Below the pieces are notes generated by a model. The model was given only the letters and a program-made list of their open reading frames with translations. It did not search any database and was not told the DNA's origin. Positions 46,666 through 56,257 of a stretch of 64,000 nucleotides of DNA are shown piece by piece. A program made the translations under genes and the position numbers. Each line of letters starts with the position of its first letter. The stretch's first letter is position 1. Origin of the DNA: Hankyongella ginsenosidimutans (GTDB lineage Bacteria > Pseudomonadota > Alphaproteobacteria > Sphingomonadales > Sphingomonadaceae); contig NZ_CP039704.1 in NCBI RefSeq assembly GCF_005144965.1, forward strand, positions 1,782,001 through 1,846,000, in the 5' to 3' direction.

Positions 46666-47190
46666 ATGTCTATTCACAACTCTGTTCACAACATCCAGGA
46701 TCCATCGTTACGAGCCTATTTCTCGCGGTTTATAGACAAGTCGCAAACTGCGGTACCACAGGCTGCTGCATCGCAAGAGAATCAGATTAAAACAGATGTA
46801 CTACCTACAATAAAGAAAATAGGTAGCCCATTCGCTGATTTGCCGAAAATTGTTCCAAGTACAAACGCAAGCACCACGCATACCAGTGTAAATGAATCTC
46901 GCTATCGTGAGGGGTCGACAGAGCATGACTTACTAAAGCTGAATGACTATGTTCAGAAGTATAATGCTCTTATTGATGACGGATTGAATAAGCATCCAGG
47001 GCGTAAAGCAGCGGCAAGAGTTTACGAAGGTGCTATTTTAGGATTAAATGGATCTTTAAAGAAATCCACTTCAACGGAATATGATTTTGCGATAAAGGTT
47101 AATGATAAGTACAAATTAAACCATAATGCCATAAAATCCATTGCTCATACTCTGGATAAGAATTTTAGCTTATTTGATCAAGTCGCTTAG
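46666..47190 (+). CDS. AT-rich orphan gene, unknown function (174 aa)
   Basis: Not recognised. The ORF is intact, begins MSIHNSVHNIQDPSLRAYF after GGAGG, and is roughly 40% GC (down to about 32% in places) in a genome of mid-60s GC, with AAA, AAT and ATT codons rare elsewhere. There is no signal peptide, membrane span or cysteine. A polar, Ser/Thr/Asn/Gln-rich linker (residues 28-75) leads to a helical-looking C-terminal half with LLKLNDYVQKYNALIDDGLNK and a last NFSLFDQVA. Its sigma-54 promoter implies activator-dependent expression. Composition suggests horizontal acquisition. Confidence 0.7.
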   Translation: MSIHNSVHNIQDPSLRAYFSRFIDKSQTAVPQAAASQENQIKTDVLPTIKKIGSPFADLPKIVPSTNASTTHTSVNESRYREGSTEHDLLKLNDYVQKYNALIDDGLNKHPGRKAAARVYEGAILGLNGSLKKSTSTEYDFAIKVNDKYKLNHNAIKSIAHTLDKNFSLFDQVA

Positions 47191-47198
47191 TGCCGGGT

Positions 47199-47311
47199 CA
47201 GCCGTCTGCTGAAAAAGTCGCGGAGATGCAGCTTTGTTTCGTCATTCCGATCCGGGGCCGGAATGACGAAAAGGGACTGTATAGTTCCACTTTTCAGCAG
47301 CCTGTCAGAGT
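47199..47311. repeat. Family C element (CTGCTGAAAAG ends)
   Basis: GTCTGCTGAAAAAGTC and ACTTTTCAGCAGCCTGTC form the ends; the centre is CGTCATTCCGATCCGGGGCCGGAATGACG, a palindrome. Other copies end at 47572 and 52223. Confidence 0.75.
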
Positions 47312-47337
47312 TTTTCCGCGTCAGATCGAGGCGGAAT

Positions 47338-47455
47338 CTCCCTCCCCTTCAGGGGAGGGACGGGGTGGGGCTTGTCAGGCCACTTGTGTCCAATATTCCC
47401 TCCCCAACCCCTCCCCTGAAGAGGAGGGGCTTGATTCAGCCTGTCCCGGAGAAGG
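47338..47455. repeat. GC-rich CCCTCCCC hairpin cluster
   Basis: CTCCCTCCCCTTCAGGGGAGGGA and CCCCTCCCCTGAAGAGGAGGGG hairpins. The gap 47191-47567 holds only repeats. Confidence 0.5.
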
Positions 47456-47499
47456 CCGAGGTCCATGGCTAACGCCTTATATTCGTTGTGTATATATGC

Positions 47500-47572
47500 G
47501 CCCATGGATTCCGGCCTTCGCCGGAATGACGAAATGAGTCTGTATTATTCCACTTTTCAGCAGCCTGCTAGA
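47500..47572. repeat. Family C element supplying the ssb stop codon
   Basis: ATTCCGGCCTTCGCCGGAAT palindrome, then GAATGACGAAATGAG and the end CCACTTTTCAGCAGCCTGCTAG. On the minus strand TAGCAGG starts with the TAG stop of ssb. Confidence 0.75.
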
Positions 47573-48071
47573 ACGGAATGTCGTCGTCCAGCGCGTCGTT
47601 GAAGCGGCCGCCGCCAGCGCTTGCGCCGCTGCTGAAGTTGCCGCCGCCGCTGCTGCGGGCGGGCGCACGATAGTCGCCGGCGTCGTCGCTGCCGTAGTCG
47701 TCGCTGCTGCCGCCGCCGCTGCGGCCGTCCAGCATGGTCAGCTCGCCGCGGTAGCGCTGGAGCACGATCTCGGTGGTGTATTTCTCGGTACCGGACTGGT
47801 CGGTCCATTTGCGGGTCTGCAGCGCGCCCTCAAGATAGACCTTCGAGCCCTTGCGCAGGTAGCTCTCGGCGACCCGCACCAGATTTTCGTTGAAAATGAC
47901 CACCTGGTGCCACTCCGTGCGCTCCTTGCGTTCGCCGCTCTGGCGGTCCTTCCAGGACTCGCTGGTCGCGATCCGCAGGTTCGCCACCTTGGTGCCGTCG
48001 TTCAGCGAACGGATCTCCGGATCCTTGCCGAGGTTGCCGATGAGGATGACCTTGTTGACGCTGCCCGCCAT
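47568..48071 (-). CDS. ssb: Single-stranded DNA-binding protein SSB
   Basis: 167 residues, intact: OB-fold N-terminus ([53 protein letters not shown] in segments), a Gly/Ser-rich linker and the conserved acidic tail DDDIPF that recruits partner proteins. The TAG stop directly after that tail lies in a family C repeat, yet the tail is unchanged. Confidence 0.97.
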   Translation of the reverse strand: MAGSVNKVILIGNLGKDPEIRSLNDGTKVANLRIATSESWKDRQSGERKERTEWHQVVIFNENLVRVAESYLRKGSKVYLEGALQTRKWTDQSGTEKYTTEIVLQRYRGELTMLDGRSGGGSSDDYGSDDAGDYRAPARSSGGGNFSSGASAGGGRFNDALDDDIPF

Positions 48072-48137
48072 ATTTTCTTCCTGAATGTTCTTGCGATGTT
48101 CACAGTGTAAAGCGGATGCCGCAGGAATGCCAGCCCC

Positions 48138-49975
48138 TCATGCACCAAGCCAGCGCGCAGTCCAGTAGGTCAGCCCGGCGGCGGCATAGGCCAGCGCAAA
48201 CAGATAGCCGGCCATGAACAGCGGCCAGCGCCAACTGTTGGTCTCGCGCCGGGTGATCGCCAGGGTCGACAGGCACTGCGGCGCGAACACATACCAGGCG
48301 AGGAAGGCGAGCGCGGTCGGCAGCGTCCAGGCGTGGCGCAAGGTCTCGACCAGCGAGAGCTGGATCGCATCCTCGTTGCCCTGCAGCGCATAGACGGTGC
48401 CAAGCGCCCCCACCGCGACCTCGCGCGCGGCCATGCCCGGCACCAGTGCCAGCGCGATTTCCTTGTTGAAGCCGATCGGCGCGAACAGCACCTCCAGCCC
48501 GCGCGCCAGCCAGCCGGCGATGGAATAATCGATCGCCGGGCCCGTCGCGCCGGCGGGCGGCGCGGGAAACGTCGCCAGAACCCAGAGGATGATCAGCGAC
48601 ACCAGAATGATCGTGCCCGCCCGGTAGAGGAAGATGCGCGCCCGCGTCATCAATTCCAGCACGAGATCGCGCGCCTGCGGCACCTGGTACTTCGGCAGTT
48701 CCATGAGGAAGGTCGGTGCCTTGCCCTTGGTGACGCTGCGGCGCAGCACCCAGGCGACGCCGAGCGCGCCGAGGATGCCCGTGAGATACAGCCCGAACAG
48801 CACCAGCCCCTGCTGGCCGATCGGCCCCAGCACGCGGGTGTTGGGGATGAAGGCGGCGATGACGATCGCATAGACCGGCAGCCGCGCGGAACAGGTCATC
48901 AGCGGGGCGACCAGGATCGTGGTCAGCCGGTCGCGTTCGTCGGCGATGGCGCGGGTCGCCATGATGCCGGGCACGGCGCAGGCGAACGACGACAGCAGCG
49001 GGATGAAGGCGCGACCGTTCAGCCCGACGCCCGCCATCAGCCGGTCCATCAGGAAGGCCGCCCGCGCCATGTAGCCGGACTGCTCCAGCAGCAGGATGAA
49101 CGCGAACAGGATCAGGATCTGCGGCAGGAACACGACCACGCTGCCGACGCCGGTCAGCACGCCGTCGTTGAGGAAGCTCAGCAGCAGGCCCTCGGGCAGC
49201 AGCGCGGCAAGCGCCGCCTGCAGCGCGGCGATCCCGGCCTCGATCCAGGCCATCGGCGCTCGGCCCAGGCGAACACCGCCTGAAACGCCACGAACAGCAG
49301 GCTGGCCAGCAGCAGCGGCCCGAAGACCGGATGCAGGACGATGCTGTCGATGCGCTGGGTCCAGCGCGCCCGTTCGCCGACGATCGTGGTCACATGCCGG
49401 GCGATCTGCCGCGCCTCCCGCGCCAGGGTGCGCACGTCACGCGGCGGCGTCTGGCGCGCTGTCGCCCGGGGCAGGGCCGCCAGCAGGGCGTCCAGTCCGC
49501 GCCGGCGCACCGCGACCGTCTCGATGACCGGGATGCCAAGCTGGTGAGAGAGCGCCTCGACATCGATCCGCAGGCCGTCGCGCGTGGCGAGGTCCGCCAT
49601 GTTGAGCGCCAGCACCATCGGCAGGCCGGTGGACTGCAACTCCAGCACGAAGCGCAGGTGGTTGGCGAGGTTGGTCGCATCGACCACGCACAGAATGACG
49701 TCCGGCCTGCGCTCGCCGGACTGTACGCCCTCCAGCACGTTGGTGGTCACGGCTTCGTCCGGGCTGCCGGGCGTCAGGCTGTAGGTGCCGGGCAGGTCGA
49801 TCAGTTCGACCTCGCGCCCATCCGCCAGCAGCAGCGGGCCGGACTTGCGCTCGACGGTCACGCCCGCATAGTTCGCAACCTTCTGGCGCGCGCCGGTCAG
49901 GGCATTGAACAGCGAGGTTTTGCCGGCGTTCGGATTGCCGACGAGGGCGATGGTCTTCAGGACGGCTGCGGTCAT
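48138..49975 (-). CDS. feoB: Ferrous iron transporter FeoB
   Basis: Inner-membrane Fe(II) importer with an N-terminal G-protein domain. G1 GNPNAGKTSLFNAL, G3 DLPGTYSL, G4 NMAD and the membrane core (GSVVVFLPQILILF, GLNGRAFIPLLSSFACAVPGIMATR, IGFNKEIALALVPGMAAREV) are clear. About 610 residues, shorter than the E. coli protein (773) as in many bacteria. One frame change near 49255. Starts inside the end of feoA (4-bp overlap). Confidence 0.96.
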
Positions 49976-50232
49976 TCGGCGGCCCGGGCAAGGCCCTGCG
50001 TCTCAGGGGCTACGCGGATTGCCGCCGCGTCGGCACGGCGGATGGCGACCACCACGCCGCCGACGCGCACCGCCAGCGGGTCGCCGAAGGCCGCCTTGTG
50101 CAGCACCTCGATGTCGACGCCGACATCGAAGCCCATCTCCAGCAGACGGCGATTGAACTGCGCATCGGCATGCGCAACGACGATTTCCGTCAGGATTGCC
50201 GGCGTCCCGGCCTTCAGGTCACTCAGCTTCAC
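49972..50232 (-). CDS. feoA: Ferrous iron transport protein FeoA
   Basis: 86-residue SH3-like cytoplasmic partner of FeoB: MKLSDLKAGTPAILTEI, FNRRLLEMGFDVGVDIEVLHKA, and VRVGGVVVAIRRADAAAI. Intact, with feoB overlapping by 4 bp. A possible Fur box lies upstream. Confidence 0.93.
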   Translation of the reverse strand: MKLSDLKAGTPAILTEIVVAHADAQFNRRLLEMGFDVGVDIEVLHKAAFGDPLAVRVGGVVVAIRRADAAAIRVAPETQGLARAAE

Positions 50233-50264
50233 GCAGTCCTCGGGCGCTGCCGCGCTTTACCGTA

Positions 50265-50280
50265 TTGAGAATAAATAGCA
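50265..50280 (-). promoter_or_regulatory. Possible Fur box upstream of feoAB
   Basis: TTGAGAATAAATAGCA resembles a 7-1-7 Fur site (TGAGAAT-A-AATAGCA) and lies 33 bp upstream of feoA in an otherwise GC-rich gap, as expected for iron-repressed uptake. Confidence 0.4.
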
Positions 50281-50325
50281 GGTACGCGGCGGCGTACAAG
50301 CAAAACACGGCAGGCCAAGGGCTGT

Positions 50326-50970
50326 CTAGCGGTAGCGCAGCCGCCCGAGGAACGCCGCCGGGTCCGGCAGCCGGGACAGCGCCGCCACGCCGCGCGCCTT
50401 AACGGTCTCGAAGCGCATCACGCCCGCGATGCGCCGGTCAAGGAACGCCAGCGTCTCGCTGTGCGCATCGCTCTGGTCGCCGAGCCAGGCCAGCAGGGTG
50501 GTGCCGATAACGCCGCCGAGAATCAGCCGCTTGGTGTAATGATTGTAATCGACTGCCGTATCGCCGGCCGCATGCCAGATGCTGTCCGCCAGCCGCCACA
50601 GCCGCCCGGCAGCGCGCGGCCCGTGCAGCGGCAGCAGCGCACTGGCGCGCCGCACTGCTTCCTTGTGGGGTACCAGCAGATCCAGCAGAATCACGACCCC
50701 GGTGCGCACACGCTGGCGCACCTTCAGCTCCGGCAGCGCCGCTTCGGCCAGACGCTGCTCGAGCCGATCGCCGACTGCAGCGAAGAAGGCGTCGATCAGG
50801 GCGCTCGGGCTGGTGCCGATGACCAGCCGCGCCTCGTCGCGGGAGACGCCGACATCGTCGGCCGCCCGGTCCAGCGCCGTGATCGTCCAGCCGTCGAAGG
50901 CGGCATGGCCGGCAAGCGCCAGGCCAAGCTCCCGGCGCAGCACCTTGAGCGTGTGGGTGTTCGCGATCAT
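50326..50970 (-). CDS. COQ9 family protein (ubiquinone biosynthesis)
   Basis: 214-residue TetR-like fold protein of the COQ9 family, a lipid-binding helper of ubiquinone biosynthesis. It has an N-terminal three-helix region ([24 protein letters not shown]) and the conserved C-terminal part with [39 protein letters not shown] in segments. Divergent from rpsU, the usual alphaproteobacterial arrangement. Start at the ATG at 50970 ([12 protein letters not shown]). Confidence 0.9.
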   Translation of the reverse strand: MIANTHTLKVLRRELGLALAGHAAFDGWTITALDRAADDVGVSRDEARLVIGTSPSALIDAFFAAVGDRLEQRLAEAALPELKVRQRVRTGVVILLDLLVPHKEAVRRASALLPLHGPRAAGRLWRLADSIWHAAGDTAVDYNHYTKRLILGGVIGTTLLAWLGDQSDAHSETLAFLDRRIAGVMRFETVKARGVAALSRLPDPAAFLGRLRYR

Positions 50971-51134
50971 GGCTGAGCCATGGCACAGCCGCACCGCCGT
51001 CGCCAGCGGCAAAATGGTCGCGGCGGCCAAGAAGAGGCTTCACAAGCGCGGAAAAGTTGATAACGCACCGGCTTTGCCGCGCCAGCCTTGGTTGGCGCTC
51101 ACCACTCGCTTTTGCCGGAAAAGAGACGGAACTG

Positions 51135-51341
51135 CATGCAAATTCTCGTTCGCGACAACAACGTCGACCAGGCCCTGCGCGCGCTGAAAAGAAGCTCCAG
51201 CGGGAAGGGGTGTACCGGGAGATGAAGCTTCGCCGGCATTATGAGAAGCCGTCGGAGAAGAAGGCGCGGGAGAAGGCAGCAGCGGTGCGCCGGGCACGCA
51301 AGCTGGAGCGCAAGCGCGCCGAGCGCGACGGCAACAAGTAA
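51135..51341 (+). CDS. rpsU: 30S ribosomal protein S21
   Basis: 68-residue basic bS21: [43 protein letters not shown] in segments and a Lys/Arg-rich tail. One A is missing in the AAAAG run near 51187. An intrinsic terminator follows. Confidence 0.93.
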   Translation, partial: HANSRSRQQRRPGPARAEKKLQREGVYREMKLRRHYEKPSEKKAREKAAAVRRARKLERKRAERDGNK

Positions 51342-51365
51342 GCCAGCCCGGTCCGGTCATGAGCA

Positions 51366-51391
51366 AGCCGCCGTTAATCGGCGGCTTTTCT
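51366..51391 (+). terminator. Rho-independent terminator of rpsU
   Basis: GCCGCC GTTAATC GGCGGC followed by TTTTCT, 25 bp after the rpsU stop. Confidence 0.8.
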
Positions 51392-51447
51392 CTGAGTGGT
51401 TCGGCTGTAAGACGCGCATGATTCTTACCCGCTTGATGAGGAACGCC

Positions 51448-51937
51448 ATGAAATTCGGAGCATCCGCCCTGGTCGCCATGATGGTGCTGAGCCTGGTTCT
51501 GGCGATCACGCTCGCCGCCGGCCCGCGCGCGCTCTCGGCAGAGGCGGGGAACGCCTATCTCAAGCAGAACGCCAGCGTCAGCGCGGTCGAGACCACACCG
51601 TCCGGCCTGCAGTTCGAGACGCAGCGCCCGGGCTCGGGCGAGCGGCCGGCTCCGCAGGACATGGTGCTCGTGCACTACGAAGGCTCGCTGATCGACGGCA
51701 CCGTGTTCGACTCCAGCTACCAGCGCGGCGAACCGGCGGCGTTCCCGGTCGGCGGGTGATCCCGGCTTTGCCGAAGGCCTGCTCAAGATGCAGAAGGGCG
51801 GGGCGTACCGGCTGGTGATCCCGTCCGACCTCGCATACGGCCCGCAAGGTCAGGGCCAGATACCGCCGAACGCGGTGCTGGTGTTCAAGGTCGAACTGCT
51901 CGAGATCCAGAAGCAGCAGGCCGCACCGGCGCAGTAA
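51448..51937 (+). CDS. FKBP-type peptidyl-prolyl isomerase, exported
   Basis: About 163 residues. N-terminal hydrophobic signal (ASALVAMMVLSLVLAITLAAG), then an FKBP domain: VLVHYEGSLIDGTVFDSSY, VIPGFAEGLLKMQKGGAYRLVIPSDLAYG and IPPNAVLVFKVELLEI. One G missing near 51757. ATG 51448 has TGAGG upstream; ATG 51418 is an in-frame alternative. Confidence 0.92.
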
Positions 51938-52028
51938 CTCTGCTGGCACGCGTGCGCGTTTCTCGTGTTGACCGGGCCACGCGGATTGCCTAGCAGTGCC
52001 GGACAAGCAGCCGCCGGCGCTTCGGTAC

Positions 52029-52118
52029 GGTGACGTGGGTGAGTGGCTGAAACCAGCAGTTTGCTAAACTGCCGTAGGGGTTACCCTACCGAGGGTTCGA
52101 ATCCCTCCGTCACCGCCA
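52029..52118 (+). tRNA. tRNA-Ser (anticodon GCT)
   Basis: 90 nt including encoded CCA. Acceptor GGTGACG/CGTCACC with G73, D-arm GAGTGGCTGAAACC, anticodon arm CAGTTT-GCT-AAACTG, a class II variable arm (CGTAGGGGTTACCCTACC) and T-arm GAGGGTTCGAATCCCTC. The GCT anticodon reads AGC/AGT serine codons. Confidence 0.97.
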
Positions 52119-52159
52119 GTTTTCCCCAGGCAGACCCTTCAAAAACGCCTTTTGCCGTC

Positions 52160-52223
52160 ACCCCGTTAGGGGCCGGAATGACGAAATGGAGCTGTATAAT
52201 TCCACTTTTCAGCAGCCTGCTAA
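52160..52223. repeat. Family C element supplying the RTX protease stop codon
   Basis: GGCCGGAATGACGAAATGGAG then TTCCACTTTTCAGCAGCCTGCTAA. On the minus strand its TTAGCAGG start contains the stop of the metalloprotease gene. Confidence 0.75.
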
Positions 52224-54894
52224 GCGATCTGCGGGTGCGCGCCGTCCAGGGTCAGGGGCGAGAAGACGTGTATGATATCCAGGGTCGCATAAGCGATGCC
52301 GGTTGCCGTCTCGTCCTTGCTGGAGGGGATGATCTGCGGGGAATGACGTCGAAGTGGTCTTCTGTGAAGAGGACTTCGTCGCTTCCGGAGGAGAGCAGCC
52401 CGTCAAGGGAGATCGGCGCGTCAAGTGCCACAGGCGTGACCGCAGCACCCTGCGTGGAGGCAGAATCCTGCACTGATGCAGTGGCCAGAACATCGTCGTC
52501 GCTGACCAGTGGGCCGCTGTCCACGCTCGCCTGCGCCGGTTGCACATGGCTGACCCCTCGGGATCGATGAACACCGATGCGCCGGTGGTCAGGGTCACGG
52601 TGAAGCGGCTGTTGGCGCTCTCGCCGTTCGAGACCGAGTAGGTGAAGCTGTCCAGGCCGTCGAAGCTGGCGTTCGGGGTGTAGGAAAAGCTGCCGTCGGT
52701 GTTGAGCAGCAGATCGCCCTCCGCCGGGCCAGTCACCAGGCCGGCAGTCAGCGTATAGTCGCCGATCACGACGTCGTTCGCCAGCACGCCGCTCGCGGCG
52801 TCGACCGAGAAGGTCGAACCGAGGCCGACGATGTAGCTGTCGGCCTGCGCGAACGCGATGCGGGTGTCGGTCAGGGTGAACTGGGTGTCGCCGAACAGAA
52901 TGCGCTCGATGCTGGTCAGCGTGTCGACGCCTTCGTCCGAATTGAGCGCCGTCACCACGAAGCTGTCGCTCACCCGGTCGAAGCTGTAGTCGGTGACGTT
53001 GCCGAGGTAGCGCGCCGTATCCTGGTTGCCGCCGCCGTCGATCTGGTCGTTGCCCTGGCCGCCGTCCAGCAGGTCGTTGCCGGGACCGCCGGCCAGCAGG
53101 TCGTCGCCACTGTCGCCGAGCAGGGTGTCGTTGCCGCTGTCGCCTTCCAGGCGGTCGTTGCCGCCACGCCCGGTCAGCAGGTTGTTGTTGATGTCGCCGA
53201 GCAGGGTGTCGCGCTGGTCCGTGCCGGCGAGGTTTTCGATCTCGACGAATGTGTCGTCGAGCGCTGAATTGGTATTGAGGGATGCATCACGCAGCGCGGC
53301 GCGCACGCCGACCGTGTTGACCACGCCCTCGTCGAGGTAGAGGTAATCGACGGTATCCGTGCCGGTGCCGCCGATGAACGCGTCCGCCCCAGGCCGCCGT
53401 AGAGCGTGTCGTTGCTGGCGCCGCCATCCAGCCTGTCGTCGTCATCGCCGCCGTAGAGGGTGTCGTTGTTGTTGCCGCCGAACAGGGTGTCGTTGTTACG
53501 GCCGCCGACCAGAATGTCGTTGCCTGCGTTGCCTTCGAGCCGGTCCGCGCCATCAAAACCCCAGAGATGGTTTGCCCCGCTTGTCCCGGTAATGACGTTG
53601 TTGTGGACGTTGCCGGTGCCGTCGAGGTCGCCGCCCACCAGCAGCAGGTCCTCGATGTTGGCGCTCAGCACCCAGCTTACCGAGGCCTCGACGCGGTCGA
53701 TGCCGGTGTTGAGCGCTTCACTCACGCTGTCGCCCGCCTGATCGACGACATAGGTGTCGTCGCCCAGCCCGCCGCTCAGCGCGTCGGCCCCGGCACCGCC
53801 ATCCAGACGGTTGTTGGCGCTGTTGCCGATGATGCTGTCGTTGCCGGCGCCGCCGATGGCATTCTCGATCAGGCTGCGGCTGTCGCCCTGATACTGCAAG
53901 GCGTTGAACACCTGGCCGCGGGCGAAGCGGCCGTCGCCAAGATAGGCGGCCTGGAACGTGCTGTCGGCATCAACGTCGGTCCAGCCGCCGGGGTCAGGTC
54001 GATCTGCAGCTGGCGGTCCGCGCCGTAGCGGGAAAAGTCGTAGGTATCGACGCCATTGCCGTCCCAGACGGTGCGGAAGATGGTGTTGGCGTCCTCGACA
54101 ATGCCGTCATAGTTGGTGTCGCCGCGCGGCTGGCCCTGGCTGACGCCGTCGATGAGGGTCTGGCCGGTCGACGGGTCGAACGTATAGGTGGTGTTGCCCG
54201 AATTGGCGTTGAAGTTCGCGCCATAGAGTTGCTGGAGCGCTGCGATATCCGCGATCATGTAGGTCTGCGGGTAGCTGCCGTCCGGTGCCGTGTAGCCATT
54301 AATCGGCGCGTTCACATAGGTGCGGTAGGTCATCACCGAGAATTCAAGCGAGTCCATATCCGTCGGCAGCACAGAGCCGTTGCCGCCAGATGCCTCATGG
54401 CCGTGCTTCAGGCCGAGCGTGTGGCCGATCTCGTGGAAGAACGTCTGGTAGGCGTAGCTGCCCAGCGTCGGGCTGCTGTAGTTGTAGAAGCCCGAGACCA
54501 CCCACACGCCGCCGCGCGCGAATTGCTGGGGAAGTAGGCATAGGCGGTGGTGGCACCGGGATAGGGCCGTGGTGTTGGCGAGGCGGATGTCGCCGCCGCC
54601 GGGGGTTGCGGCCTCGACGATGTTCAGGTTGGTGAACTGCGCGACGGCGGTGAGCGCCGCCCGGGCGGCAGCGGACTGCGCGGCGGTCAGGGCGATCAGG
54701 CCGTCCGGCTCATTGATCCTGGCCGGCGGCGTGCTCGGGTTGCCGTCGGTATCGACGAGGATGGCGTAATTCGTGCCGTAGTCGCTGGCGGCCGTCGGGA
54801 TGCTGAACAGCAGGGTCGACTGCGTCCAGCGTACGGAGCCGAGAACGCCGTCGATCAACGGATTGCCGGTGTAGGTGACCGAACCGATAGACAT
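52220..54894 (-). CDS. Serralysin-type M10 metalloprotease with RTX repeats, secreted
   Basis: About 890 residues. The catalytic domain has [19 protein letters not shown] (HExxHxxGxxH zinc site) and the Met-turn VMTYRTY. M10 C-terminal and RTX calcium-binding nonapeptides follow ([44 protein letters not shown]), then a cadherin/VCBS-like module ([37 protein letters not shown]). It ends ...[10 protein letters not shown]. Such proteins lack an N-terminal signal and leave by type I secretion; no transporter is in the window. Frame changes near 54530, 53990, 53390, 52545 and 52340. Confidence 0.9.
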
Positions 54895-55050
54895 GCCCCT
54901 GCTCCCTTTTGAAAAGCGCAGGAATGGCTATCGTCCGGCCTTGGTGAGCGTCAACACTCACGCGCCCGAGTCACGAAAAATTCAATTACGCATGCGACGG
55001 GCGCGCCCCGGCAAAGGCTGGGGCGCGCACTCATGCAGCAGTCCGCGGAA

Positions 55051-55524
55051 TTACTCTGCGGCGATTTTCTGGATGTCGACCACGTCCTGCGTCTCGGCGC
55101 CGTTGATGGCGATCTTGCGCGGCTTCTTGTGCTCGGGGATCTCGCGGACCAGATCGACGTTCAGCAGGCCGTCGCTGAAGCTGGCGCCCGTCACGCGCAC
55201 GACATCGGCGATCTGGAAGCGGCGCTCGAACCCGCGCTTGGCGATGCCCCGATGCAGGAACAGGCGCTCCTCGCCCTCGGGTTCGGGCTGCGCCCGGCCA
55301 GCGATGGTCAGCAGGTTGTCCTGAACCGTGATGTCGAGTTCATCCGCCTTGAATCCGGCGACCGCCAAAGTCACGCGATAGCGGTCTTCGCCAAGCTTCT
55401 CGATGTTATAGGGTGGGTAGCTGCCATCACCGCCGTCGAGGCGGGTCGCAAAGTCGACCAGGCGATTGAGGTTTTCAAAGCCGATCGACGAACGCAGCAA
55501 TGGTGTAAAGTCAAGTGCACGCAT
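55051..55524 (-). CDS. Small heat-shock protein Hsp20 (IbpA-like)
   Basis: 157 residues, intact: MRALDFTPLLRSSIGFENLN, alpha-crystallin domain with YPPYNIEKLGEDRYRVTLAVAGFKADELDI in segments, LLTIAGRAQPE, GIAKRGFERRFQIAD and LVREIPEHKKPRKIAI. ATP-independent holdase. The ATG at 55524 follows AAGGAGACAG. A heat-shock promoter lies upstream. Confidence 0.96.
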   Translation of the reverse strand: MRALDFTPLLRSSIGFENLNRLVDFATRLDGGDGSYPPYNIEKLGEDRYRVTLAVAGFKADELDITVQDNLLTIAGRAQPEPEGEERLFLHRGIAKRGFERRFQIADVVRVTGASFSDGLLNVDLVREIPEHKKPRKIAINGAETQDVVDIQKIAAE

Positions 55525-55623
55525 TTTCTGTCTCCTTGTCAAAGCAAGACTTGGTTTCGCCTGCCATTATGGCCAGACGTCTTGAGTGCTGGGACCGGAT
55601 TGCTTCCGCATCCCAACGCCATG

Positions 55624-55653
55624 CAATTGGTTATTAACCCTCTTTCTTTCAAG
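55624..55653 (-). promoter_or_regulatory. RpoH (sigma-32) promoter of hsp20
   Basis: On the minus strand CTTGAAA (exact -35 consensus) is followed after 14 nt by AACCAATT, close to the CCCCATNT -10 box. It lies 100 bp upstream of the hsp20 start, between hsp20 and the divergent RcdA-like gene. Confidence 0.6.
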
Positions 55654-55694
55654 AGGTCATTGCGCAGCAAAAGCGATGCAGGCATAACGCGCGC

Positions 55695-56165
55695 ATGGAA
55701 CAGGTTCCCGCCGCCCTGACCGCTCGCCTGGTCGACCAGCTCTACCACGAGGCCATGGACCTGGCCGAGGAAACCCGCAGCTATTTCGACTCCATGGGGC
55801 AGGAGGAGCGCCGTCTGCTGGCGCCGATGGCCCGGGTTGTATTTTCCTGCGAGTCCCTGAAAATCACCACGCGCCTGATGCATGCGATTTCCTGGCTGCT
55901 GGTCCAGAAAGCGGTCGCCGCCGGCGAGATGACGCCGGAAGATGCGAACCGCAGCGACCGCCGGCTTGGTCTGGCGAATAGCGGCGTACCGATCGGCCAG
56001 GACGAGCGCCTGGCGATGCTGCCGGAGGCCGCCCGCGCGCTGGTCGCCCGCAGCGAGGACCTGTTCGAGCGCGCCTGCCGCCTCGAGCAGCAGGTCGGCC
56101 AGCCGGAGGCGGACGTCGACAGCCCCGCGCGGGCGCTGATATCCCGCCTCGAGGCCGCGTTCTGA
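55695..56165 (+). CDS. RcdA-like protein (DUF1465)
   Basis: 156 residues, intact helical protein: VDQLYHEAMDLAEETRSYFD, VFSCESLKITTRLMHAISWLLVQKAV and MLPEAARALVARSEDLFERACRLEQQV. DUF1465 includes Caulobacter RcdA, an adaptor that brings CtrA and other substrates to ClpXP during the cell cycle. Function in this organism is inferred from the family. Divergent from hsp20. Confidence 0.85.
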   Translation: MEQVPAALTARLVDQLYHEAMDLAEETRSYFDSMGQEERRLLAPMARVVFSCESLKITTRLMHAISWLLVQKAVAAGEMTPEDANRSDRRLGLANSGVPIGQDERLAMLPEAARALVARSEDLFERACRLEQQVGQPEADVDSPARALISRLEAAF

Positions 56166-56257
56166 ACGCGTAATGCGTGATGAAATTTGATTGATCCGAC
56201 ATCGCGAGGCTGCATAGCAGCCGTGGCGATGACGGATGAGTCAGGTTAAAGCAGGCG

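Noticed and set aside
46404..47573. Prophage or integrative element remnant around the AT-rich gene
   Set aside because: Only one AT-rich ORF, no integrase, no phage genes and no attachment-site duplication seen; a single acquired gene is the simplest reading.
52209..54894. Pore-forming RTX haemolysin
   Set aside because: The HExxHxxGxxH motif with a Met-turn marks it as a serralysin-type protease; no toxin pore domain or acyltransferase gene is present.
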